Shown one piece after another: positions 1-6,878 of a stretch of DNA of 64,000 bases. The position numbers and the translations under genes are program-made. Numbering within the stretch: position 1 is the first letter of the stretch; each line of letters starts with the position of its first letter. The stretch is taken from the NCBI GenBank assembly GCA_036490215.1, contig DASXEH010000034.1:1-64000 (forward strand). Direction: 5' to 3'. The notes under the pieces were generated by a model. That model was not told the DNA's origin. It saw nothing but the letters and a program-made list of their open reading frames with translations, and made no database searches. Origin of the DNA: JASHSH01 sp036490215 (lineage in GTDB: Bacteria > Pseudomonadota > Alphaproteobacteria > Rhodospirillales > Magnetospirillaceae).

Positions 1-1384
1 AGAGCACGTCTTCCACTTCGATCGACGAGATGTTCTCGCCGCCTGAAATGATGATGTCCTTCGATCGGTCCTTGAGCTGCACATAGCCGTCGGGATGGAT
101 AACGCCGAGATCGCCCGAGTGGAACCAACCGCCTGCAAAAGCCTTGTCGGTGGCAGTCTTGTTCTTGAGATAGCCCTTCATCACCACATTACCGCGGAAC
201 ATCACCTCGCCGATGGTGATGCCGTCGCGTGGCACGGGCGTCATCGAGTCTGGGTCCATCACGTCGAGCGCTTCGAGCATCGGGTAGCGCACACCCTGAC
301 GAGCCTTGAGCGCGGCCTGCTCATTCGCAGGCTTCGCATCCCAGGCGCTGTGCCACTCATTCACCACTGCCGGGCCGTAAACCTCGGTGAGCCCATAAAG
401 ATGGATGACATTGAAGCCGGCGGCCTTCATCGCGGCCAGAATCGCCTCGGGCGGAGGGGCGGCCGCCGTAAAGAACTCGACGGTATGGGGCAGGGGCCGG
501 CGATCGCCTGGCGCGGCGTCGAGCAAGGTCGACATCACGATCGGCGCGCCGCACAGATGGGTCACCTTGTGGTCGGCGATCGCGTCATACATCGCCTTAG
601 GCCGGACTTGACGCAGACAGACATGGGTGCCGCCGGCAATCGAGATGGTCCACGGGAAGCACCAGCCGTTGCAGTGGAACATCGGCAGCGTCCAGAGATA
701 GACCGGGTGGCGGCCCATGGCGCCGACCAGAATATTGCCGGTCGCCAGCAGATAGGCGCCGCGGTGGTGATAGACCACCCCTTTGGGATCGCCGGTCGTG
801 CCTGAGGTGAAGTTGAGCGCGATAGCGTCCCACTCATTGCGGGGCGGGACCCCGACATAGGCTGGATCGCCACCGGCGAGGAAGTCCTCATAGGTCGTCG
901 AACCGATCCGGTCGCCCAGGCCATCGTATTCCGGATCAAGGTAATCGATGACCAGAGGTTTCACTTTAGAATTTTCCAGCGCCTCTTTGATTGTATTTGA
1001 TAATTCACGATCGACGATGACGACTTTGCTATCCGCGAAATCGAGCTGGAAGGCGATCAGCGCGGCATCGAGCCGGGTGTTGAGCGCGTTGAGAACGCCA
1101 CCGCTCATCGGCACGCCGTAATGGCATTCGAGCATCGCCGGTGTGTTGGGCAGCATGACCGTGACCGTATCGCCGCGGCCGATGCCGTGTTTGGCCAGGG
1201 CCGAGGCCAGACGGCGCGCCCGTCCGTAGAAATCACGATAGCTCCAGCGCCCGCGACCATGGATGATTGCCGTGTGGTCGGGGAACACCGCCGCGGCCCG
1301 CTCGAGGAAGCCGACCGGGCTTAGAGGCTGGAAATTGGCCGGATTTTGATCGAGATCGCGATCATAGGGTGTATCGGCAGTCAT
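1..1384 (-). CDS. Acyl-CoA synthetase (AMP-binding), C-terminus cut by window edge
   Basis: ANL-superfamily acyl-CoA ligase that would activate a carboxylic acid through an acyl-adenylate to its CoA thioester. About 461 codons are present and the end of the C-terminal lid domain lies outside the window. The frame opens with ATG at 1384 (MTADTPYDRDLDQNPANF). It shows the AMP-binding P-loop FTSGTTGDPKGV from residue 192, the YGLTEVYG motif, and SGDLG followed by a KDRSKD-type hinge near the edge. The architecture resembles medium/long-chain or methylmercaptopropionate-type ligases; the substrate cannot be read from the sequence. It is transcribed away from the PLP-fold gene, and a small perfect inverted repeat lies 37 bp upstream of the start. 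Confidence 0.88.
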   Translation of the reverse strand, partial: MTADTPYDRDLDQNPANFQPLSPVGFLERAAAVFPDHTAIIHGRGRWSYRDFYGRARRLASALAKHGIGRGDTVTVMLPNTPAMLECHYGVPMSGGVLNALNTRLDAALIAFQLDFADSKVVIVDRELSNTIKEALENSKVKPLVIDYLDPEYDGLGDRIGSTTYEDFLAGGDPAYVGVPPRNEWDAIALNFTSGTTGDPKGVVYHHRGAYLLATGNILVGAMGRHPVYLWTLPMFHCNGWCFPWTISIAGGTHVCLRQVRPKAMYDAIADHKVTHLCGAPIVMSTLLDAAPGDRRPLPHTVEFFTAAAPPPEAILAAMKAAGFNVIHLYGLTEVYGPAVVNEWHSAWDAKPANEQAALKARQGVRYPMLEALDVMDPDSMTPVPRDGITIGEVMFRGNVVMKGYLKNKTATDKAFAGGWFHSGDLGVIHPDGYVQLKDRSKDIIISGGENISSIEVEDVL

Positions 1385-1420
1385 TTCGTTTTCTCCCGGC
1401 CCCTCAATAGGCTTGTTCCG

Positions 1421-1437
1421 GACCTGTCTATCAGGTC
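1421..1437. promoter_or_regulatory. Inverted repeat upstream of acyl-CoA synthetase, possible operator
   Basis: Perfect dyad GACCTG-TCTAT-CAGGTC in the 182-bp gap between two divergently transcribed genes, 37 bp before the acyl-CoA synthetase start. Position and symmetry fit a small dimeric repressor site, but no regulator gene is adjacent and no promoter boxes are clear. Six-base arms can occur by chance. Confidence 0.3.
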
Positions 1438-1566
1438 TGGCGCCCGTCTCTCAATGGCGCGGAAACTGAATGTGGCACTAGTATTTCAAGAGGTTAGGGG
1501 ACCGGCGTTAAGCGGTTGTTCACCTCTGCCAAGCGACACTCATCCTCGGGCGGATTGGACCCTGCG

Positions 1567-3582
1567 ATGACGATGGATGTAGTGATGGCTCAGGCACAAA
1601 TGGCTCCGGTGGCAACCGCCGCCGTATCGCTTCGACTCGACTTGGCCGTTCTTGCGGCCGGCACGTCGGTCGAGTGGGCCTCCCGAGCACACCTCCTCGG
1701 TTGCGATGTGACGCCCGATCTGGTCGCCATCGATACCCAACTGACCGAAGCGAGCCTGGTTCCCGTCCAGCACTTCGCCATCGAACTTGCGCTTTGGGGC
1801 CGCCTCAATCCGCAGACGACGACGGAAGTGCGTGTTGCCCATGCCCTGGCCGCCGCCCGCGCGACCGACGCCTTTATCAATCTTCACCCCCGCGCCGAAG
1901 CCGAAGCGATGCGCAGCGATCTGCCGATCGCGCTGATCCGCCTGATGGCGGCCGCTTCGAAGCCTACTTCGCCTGACGATCTCGCCCAGGTTCTCGAGGC
2001 TTCGGATATCGTCGATGGCGCGGCACTGGTCGCGAAGGACTCTTGGCGCCTCTTTTCGCAATTGCGCCCGATCGCACTGCCGGCGCAGGCCTTGATGCTT
2101 GAAGCCGGCGACAACCGTCTCGATCTCGATCCGGAGACCGGTTGCAACAAATACGGCGGCTCGCCATTCCCGCGCGCCAATGTCACCGAGTTTTCGTCTT
2201 CGACCGCGTCGGACGTGTCGACGGAGGCTTTGGCCGAGGCCGAAGCGCTCCGTCGCAAACTGATGGCCGCGATCGCCCAGGGCGACGGCAAACTGGCCAC
2301 CCGCATTGCCGCAGAGACGATCAAAGCCGATCTCCTCAAGGCGATGGGCATGGAGAACGACGACACCGTCGTTCCCTTGCTGGCTGCCTCAGGCACCACG
2401 GCGATGTTGTTCGCGACTCACATCGCGCTGGCCGGCGATGGCCGTCCTGCTCTGACCTTGATCGTCGGCCCCGACGAAACCGGCCGCGGCGTTCCCTGCG
2501 CCATCACCGGCCGCCATGCCGCGCCGTGCACACCGACCGGTGCCGTTGTGATGCAGAACGAAGTGGTCAACGGCTTTCCCGAAGGCATGAAGATCGAGCG
2601 GCTGGCGATCCGCAACAGCCAGGGTCGCCCGATTCCGCCGGATACGTTGGCCGAACCGATCGCCGGGGTGATTGCACGCGAACGCGCCGCCGGACGCCGC
2701 GTCATTCTCCATGTGCTCGAAGGTTCGAAGACCGGGCTCGTGGCGCCGGGCGTCAACGCTGTTCTGGCGCTCAAGCGCTGGTTCCCCGATCTGGCCGTCG
2801 TCGTCGACGCGTGCCAGTTGCGCACCGGGGTGGCCGTCCTGCGCCGCTATCTCAGCGCCGGCTGCATGGTCGCCGTATCGGGCTCGAAGTTCATGGGTGG
2901 ACCGCCGTTCAGCGGCGCGCTGCTGGTCCCGAACGGCGTGTTCGATACGATGGCGGCATTGCCGGCCGGCATGGCCGACTACGCTTGGCGCAGCGATTGG
3001 CCGGTCGCCATGGACCAGGACGACCATCGCCTCGATGTGTTGCCGGAGACCAGCAATCCCGGCTTGTTGTTGCGCTGGCGCGGTGCGCTTGCCGAGATGA
3101 GCGCGTTCAACACGATGGGAATGACCAAGGTCGCCGGCCTGCTCGACGAGATCGGCCGGACGGTGCGCGCGGCATTGCTGTCGAGCCCGGCCTTGGCCCA
3201 GCTTCCCGCGATGCCGGCAATCGGCGCCGACTCCGAGTCCTGGGCTGCGCGGCCCAGTATTTTCACCTTCGCCGTGCAAGGCGCCGATGGCCGTTGGCTC
3301 GATGAAGCCGGCCTGCGCCGCCTACACATCCAACTCGCCAGTGATGTTTCGAAGCGCCTGCCGGCCAATGCCAGCAGCGAAGACTTCCGCCTGGCCGCGA
3401 AGGTCTGCCATATCGGCCAGCCCGTCGCGTTCCCCGGCGGGATCTATCCGGCCGGCCTGCGCATCTCGGTCGGTGCACGGCGCATCGTTGCCGCGCTCCA
3501 GCCGGGCGGATTCGATGCACTGCGCCGCGAGCTTGACGACACGCTCGCCAAACTGCGCCTTCTCACGCAGCTCGCCGGCTAA
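1567..3582 (+). CDS. PLP-dependent aminotransferase class V-fold protein of unknown function
   Basis: 671-residue protein whose C-terminal two thirds look like a fold-type I PLP enzyme. LLAASGTTAMLF matches the phosphate-binding turn, VVDACQLR supplies the cofactor-contacting Asp (D414), and SGSKFMGGPPFSG supplies the likely Schiff-base lysine (K441). A NKYGGSPFPR/FSSSTAS stretch from about residue 194 opens this part. The first ~190 residues are not recognisable to me and make the protein far longer than usual 380-450-residue class V enzymes. I chose ATG 1567 over an upstream in-frame TTG at 1516 because residues 1-17 of the longer form look like non-coding sequence. Substrate and pathway are unknown. 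The neighbours (acyl-CoA ligase divergent, DsbA-like convergent) give no clear hint. Confidence 0.75.
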   Translation: MTMDVVMAQAQMAPVATAAVSLRLDLAVLAAGTSVEWASRAHLLGCDVTPDLVAIDTQLTEASLVPVQHFAIELALWGRLNPQTTTEVRVAHALAAARATDAFINLHPRAEAEAMRSDLPIALIRLMAAASKPTSPDDLAQVLEASDIVDGAALVAKDSWRLFSQLRPIALPAQALMLEAGDNRLDLDPETGCNKYGGSPFPRANVTEFSSSTASDVSTEALAEAEALRRKLMAAIAQGDGKLATRIAAETIKADLLKAMGMENDDTVVPLLAASGTTAMLFATHIALAGDGRPALTLIVGPDETGRGVPCAITGRHAAPCTPTGAVVMQNEVVNGFPEGMKIERLAIRNSQGRPIPPDTLAEPIAGVIARERAAGRRVILHVLEGSKTGLVAPGVNAVLALKRWFPDLAVVVDACQLRTGVAVLRRYLSAGCMVAVSGSKFMGGPPFSGALLVPNGVFDTMAALPAGMADYAWRSDWPVAMDQDDHRLDVLPETSNPGLLLRWRGALAEMSAFNTMGMTKVAGLLDEIGRTVRAALLSSPALAQLPAMPAIGADSESWAARPSIFTFAVQGADGRWLDEAGLRRLHIQLASDVSKRLPANASSEDFRLAAKVCHIGQPVAFPGGIYPAGLRISVGARRIVAALQPGGFDALRRELDDTLAKLRLLTQLAG

Positions 3583-3588
3583 GCGCGA

Positions 3589-4275
3589 TCAGTGATGATG
3601 GTGGTCTGCCGCGTCGGGAGATGCGTCCGGGCCATATTGCGCGGCCAGAGTTTCGATCAATCCTGATTGCGGATTGATCAACTTGTCGCCCGAGACCGGG
3701 TGATGGTGATCGCCATGGCTGACCACGAGCGCCGGCACGCCGCGCAGGCCCAGCCGGTGCATCATGATCTGGCCCTTGTGCACGGTCTCTTCCATCGCTT
3801 CATCGCCGTCGGCGCTGTCATAGGCGGTCTCGAACGCTTTGCGATCCAGACCGATATCGGCGACGAGCGTGAAGATATTGGCCGTGTCGAACAGGTTCTT
3901 GCCTTCGACGAACCGCGCCTTCTGTAGCCGCGCCAACAGATCGAGCCCGCTATCGGCCTTCATCGTCTCCGCGACAGCGATCGCCTTGGTTGCCGGACCG
4001 GAATCGAATGGCGCCGAGAAGTTCGACAACACGTCGTCGTAATAGGTCTGGCTGAACGGTTGTCCGGTCATCTGGGCGATGCGCTGATCGTTGCTCCAAG
4101 CGTAATCGCGGAACTCCGGCGTCATCGGCGTTTGACCATCGCCACCGAACAGACCGGTCGGTAGACCCTGGACCTTGTCCTTACCCACGGCTTCGCGCAG
4201 CCGCGCGATCTGCGGCGCGGCGGCATAGCACCAGCCGCAAAACGGATCGAAGAGATAGAGGATGGGTGCAGTCAC
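3589..4275 (-). CDS. DsbA-family thioredoxin-fold protein with His-rich C-terminus
   Basis: 228-residue thioredoxin-fold oxidoreductase of the DsbA/FrnE type. The redox motif C13-G-W-C16 follows LYLFDPF, and the cis-proline loop is GLRGVPALVV. There is no signal peptide, so it probably acts in the cytoplasm as a disulfide or thiol-transfer enzyme, unlike periplasmic DsbA. The C-terminus is unusual: SHGDHHHPVSG and a terminal DAADHHHH form two histidine clusters that could bind metal. It lies 19 bp downstream of the NmrA-like gene on the same strand, so the two are probably co-transcribed from the promoter shared with the HxlR regulator. Confidence 0.85.
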   Translation of the reverse strand: MTAPILYLFDPFCGWCYAAAPQIARLREAVGKDKVQGLPTGLFGGDGQTPMTPEFRDYAWSNDQRIAQMTGQPFSQTYYDDVLSNFSAPFDSGPATKAIAVAETMKADSGLDLLARLQKARFVEGKNLFDTANIFTLVADIGLDRKAFETAYDSADGDEAMEETVHKGQIMMHRLGLRGVPALVVSHGDHHHPVSGDKLINPQSGLIETLAAQYGPDASPDAADHHHH

Positions 4276-4294
4276 GGTTCAGGGTCTCCAGAGA

Positions 4295-4906
4295 TCAGTA
4301 GCCGACGGTGAAGCGCTGCCGGATGTGCTTGGGCTTCTCCAATTCATCGACCAGCGCCACGGCATAGTCTTCCTCAGAGATGAAGCTCTTGCCATCGCTG
4401 CCGACCAAAAGTTGGTCCTTGCCCAAGCGGAACGTGCCGGTGCGTGTGCCGGGGCCGATCATCGCCGAGGGCGAGAGGAAGGTCCATTCGAGATCGTTCT
4501 CACCGCGCAGCAGCTTGAGGTATTCGTAGCCGGATGTCGCCTCGGCTTTATAAGCGGCCGGGAATTCGGGTGTCTCGATCAGCGCCACGGCCGGCTTCAC
4601 CTCAAGACTGCCGGCGCCACCGACAACGATGTAGCGCTTCACGCCAGAGGTCTTCACCGTATTGATCAGCTTCTTATGATCGAAAGCGGTGAAGTGGACC
4701 GCGCTGATCACGGCGTCATGACCGGCGAGCAGCTTGGCCAAGCCGGCCTCGTCGGACACATCGCCTTTCTTCGCGGTGAGCTTAGGCTGTGCTGCCAATT
4801 TCTCCGGATTGCGGGCGATGCCGGTGACGTCGTGGCCCCGGTTCAGAAGCTCGGCCAGAATCTTGATTCCGCGCGCACCCGAAGCCCCGATCAACGCCAC
4901 TTTCAT
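4295..4906 (-). CDS. NAD(P)H-binding NmrA/SDR-like protein
   Basis: 203-residue Rossmann-fold protein of the atypical SDR/NmrA-like group (YwnB-type). The dinucleotide motif GASGARG lies at residues 8-14 of MKVALIGASGARGIK, followed by a conserved GDVSD and HDAVISAVHF strand. The classical YxxxK catalytic pair of SDRs is not evident, which fits redox-sensing or quinone/NADPH-binding relatives. A strong AGGAGG site precedes ATG 4906. It is divergent from an HxlR gene and its 5' flank holds a perfect palindrome, so HxlR control is likely. Pairing of HxlR regulators with NAD(P)-dependent oxidoreductases is a common arrangement. Confidence 0.83.
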   Translation of the reverse strand: MKVALIGASGARGIKILAELLNRGHDVTGIARNPEKLAAQPKLTAKKGDVSDEAGLAKLLAGHDAVISAVHFTAFDHKKLINTVKTSGVKRYIVVGGAGSLEVKPAVALIETPEFPAAYKAEATSGYEYLKLLRGENDLEWTFLSPSAMIGPGTRTGTFRLGKDQLLVGSDGKSFISEEDYAVALVDELEKPKHIRQRFTVGY

Positions 4907-4917
4907 GGGTCACCCTC

Positions 4918-4938
4918 CTAGTTATCGAAAGTAACTAG
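4918..4938. promoter_or_regulatory. Perfect palindrome, probable HxlR operator
   Basis: Inverted repeat CTAGTTA-N7-TAACTAG in the 102-bp gap between the divergent NmrA-like gene and the HxlR regulator. One arm ends against the AGGAGG ribosome-binding site of the NmrA-like gene, so a bound dimer would block that transcript. AGTTA/TAACT half-sites resemble operators described for HxlR/QorR-type regulators. The symmetry is seen directly; the regulator assignment is inferred from adjacency. Confidence 0.65.
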
Positions 4939-4970
4939 ATACGCATAGCGCCTGTTGGTTTAAAGGAGGT

Positions 4971-5024
4971 ATGATCGCGTTCGCAGGTCACATCCAGGGA
5001 ACCGCGCCATGGAAGGCTCAGTAG
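4971..5024 (+). other. Possible 17-codon leader frame overlapping the HxlR start
   Basis: A near-perfect Shine-Dalgarno sequence AAAGGAGGT (4962-4970) is immediately followed by ATG 4971, and the frame ends at TAG 5022-5024, 16 bp inside the HxlR gene. The encoded peptide would be MIAFAGHIQGTAPWKAQ. The zero spacing between SD and ATG argues against efficient use. It is listed because such a strong SD with no other start is hard to explain. Confidence 0.25.
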
Positions 5025-5413
5025 CATTGCGCCCCAAGGGGAAAATCTCCGCCGAGACCCCGAAATGCGCCATCCGCGATGTGTTGGACCGCGTCGGCGA
5101 TTCCTGGAGCGTGCTGGTGGTACTGCGGCTGGGTGAAGCACCGCGGCGCTTCAATGAGTTGCGCCGGCAGGTGGGCGGCATCTCACAGCGCATGTTGACC
5201 GTGACGCTGCGCCATCTTGAGCGCGACGGGCTTGTTGCCCGCAAGGTCATCCCGCACACGCCGCCGCAGGTCGAATACCGGTTGACGGAGCTGGGGCGCT
5301 CGCTGCTCGGCGCGATCGAAATCCTATCGAAATGGGCGACCGATCATCAGCCGCAGATCCAGATCGCGCGGGCAGCCTATGACGGCCGCGGCGAGGCCGA
5401 AGCAGCGGAGTAG
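5009..5413 (+). CDS. HxlR-family transcriptional regulator
   Basis: 134-residue winged-helix regulator with the HxlR signature: CAIRDVLDRVGDSWSVLV, then RFNELRRQVGGISQRMLT (recognition helix), LRHLERDGLV and VEYRLTELG (wing). A cysteine at residue 20 sits where redox-sensing HxlR proteins such as YodB/HypR carry their sensor cysteine, so thiol or quinone sensing is possible but not shown. ATG 5009 has an AGGGA site about 8 nt upstream. It is divergent from the NmrA-like/DsbA-like pair. Its stop lies 1 bp from the convergent decarboxylase stop. Confidence 0.93.
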   Translation: MEGSVALRPKGKISAETPKCAIRDVLDRVGDSWSVLVVLRLGEAPRRFNELRRQVGGISQRMLTVTLRHLERDGLVARKVIPHTPPQVEYRLTELGRSLLGAIEILSKWATDHQPQIQIARAAYDGRGEAEAAE

Positions 5414-5414
5414 T

Positions 5415-6878
5415 TCAGGCTTTGGCGAGACGGGAGCCGGTGGCCGCGATCGTCTCGGCCATCAGCACGAAATCGCTATCGCGGCTGCGGTGATTGGTGA
5501 TGCAGACACGGATCGCCAGTTTCCCACCGATGCGGCAGGACGAGGGGACGGCGACACCGCTTTCCTGAATCGCGACGATGATCCGCGCATTGAGATCGTC
5601 GAGTGCCTTGTCATCGAGACCCGGCGCGCGATAGCGGCAGCAGACGATATTGAGCGAGACTGGCGCCAAGACTTCGATCGCCGGGTTCTTGCGGAGCAGA
5701 CCCTCGAAGAGCTTGGCTTGGGCGCAATTGCGGGCGATCGCTTCGCCCAGGCGCGCGGTGCCGTGCTCTTTGATCGTCCACCAGACCTTGAGGGCGCGAA
5801 AACCACGCGAGAGCTCGATGCCAAGATCGGACGGCCAGGCTTCGCCGGCACCGAGTCCGCCGATCGATGCCAGATAGTCCGGACGGCCACCAAAGGCTGC
5901 GATTTGTAGGGCCTTATCGCGCACCAGCACGCAGCCGGCGTCGTAGGGCACGTGAAGCCATTTGTGGAAATCGAAGGCAATCGAATCGGCTCGCTCGATA
6001 CCGGCGGCGCGCGACGCCAGTGTTGGATTGAGCATCACCAGCGCCCCAAACGCGCCATCGACGTGGAGCCACAGCCCTTCGGTTTTGCAGAGATCGGCGA
6101 TGGCATTCAGGTCGTCGAACGCGCCGCTATTGACCGAACCGGTATTGGCGATGACGGCAAATGGCTTTTGCCCGGCCGCGCGGTCGGCGGCGATGGCCTT
6201 GCGCAGCGCGGCCACATCCATGCGCAGATCGGCATCGATCGGTACCGAACGCAACGCCGCGCGGCCGAGGCCCAGAACTTCAAAAGCCTTGCTGACCGAG
6301 AGATGCGCTTCGGATGAGGCATAGGCGACCAGCTTCGCATCGCCATTGCCGAGCGCACGCACGTCGTGGCCGGCCTTGTGGTGCCGCGCGATGGCCAGCG
6401 CCAGAAGATTGGCCATCGAACTGCCGCTGACCAGCAGGCCACCGGCCGTGTCGGGCAAGCCGAACCACGACCGCGCCCAATCAACGACAATACGCTCTAA
6501 CTCGATGCCGACATGGTTGCGCCCGCCGCAATTGGCATTCAGCGCCGCCGCCGCCATCTCGGCCAGCATGCCGCCCGGTGTGCCCGTGCCATGGACCCAG
6601 CCCCAGAAACGCGGATGCGTGTTGCCGACCACATAAGGCTGGATCAACTGGCCGAGCTCGGAGCGCAGTGTCTCGACTGCCGAAGGTGTTTTGGGCGATG
6701 GCGTCGCGAGCGCGTTCTTCGCTGCATCCGGCAAAGGCTGCCACACGGGACCTTCGCCCGCGTGCTGCAGATGCCCGATCATCTGGTCGAGCAGGGCGTG
6801 GGCTTCGCTTCGGAACGCATCCCAATCGGCCGGATCGAGCAGACTTTTGTCGGGCTTGGGCGTGTCGCCGCTCATCAA
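5415..6878 (-). CDS. Group II PLP-dependent decarboxylase
   Basis: 487-residue fold-type I decarboxylase of the aromatic-L-amino-acid/glutamate decarboxylase group. It carries NTHPRFWGWV (substrate entry), LLVSGSSMANLLAL (phosphate loop), H272-V-D274-GAFG (Asp to the pyridine nitrogen) and DFHK306W (Schiff-base lysine). The expected reaction is CO2 loss from an L-amino acid to give an amine; the substrate is not assignable by eye. Its ATG overlaps the stop of the upstream TPR-ATP-grasp gene by 4 bp (ATGA at 6875-6878). The two proteins are therefore almost certainly co-translated and likely act in one pathway. Confidence 0.9.
   Translation of the reverse strand: MMSGDTPKPDKSLLDPADWDAFRSEAHALLDQMIGHLQHAGEGPVWQPLPDAAKNALATPSPKTPSAVETLRSELGQLIQPYVVGNTHPRFWGWVHGTGTPGGMLAEMAAAALNANCGGRNHVGIELERIVVDWARSWFGLPDTAGGLLVSGSSMANLLALAIARHHKAGHDVRALGNGDAKLVAYASSEAHLSVSKAFEVLGLGRAALRSVPIDADLRMDVAALRKAIAADRAAGQKPFAVIANTGSVNSGAFDDLNAIADLCKTEGLWLHVDGAFGALVMLNPTLASRAAGIERADSIAFDFHKWLHVPYDAGCVLVRDKALQIAAFGGRPDYLASIGGLGAGEAWPSDLGIELSRGFRALKVWWTIKEHGTARLGEAIARNCAQAKLFEGLLRKNPAIEVLAPVSLNIVCCRYRAPGLDDKALDDLNARIIVAIQESGVAVPSSCRIGGKLAIRVCITNHRSRDSDFVLMAETIAATGSRLAKA

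Noticed and set aside
2142..3305. Long open frame (387 codons) on the plus strand inside the PLP-fold gene
   Set aside because: Arg/Gly/Pro-rich translation typical of a shifted frame in GC-rich DNA; the PLP gene in another frame has clear motifs.
3589..3615. Terminal four-histidine stretch as a vector-derived tag
   Set aside because: It is embedded in continuous genomic context, has a second natural His cluster upstream, and no linker or vector sequence follows.
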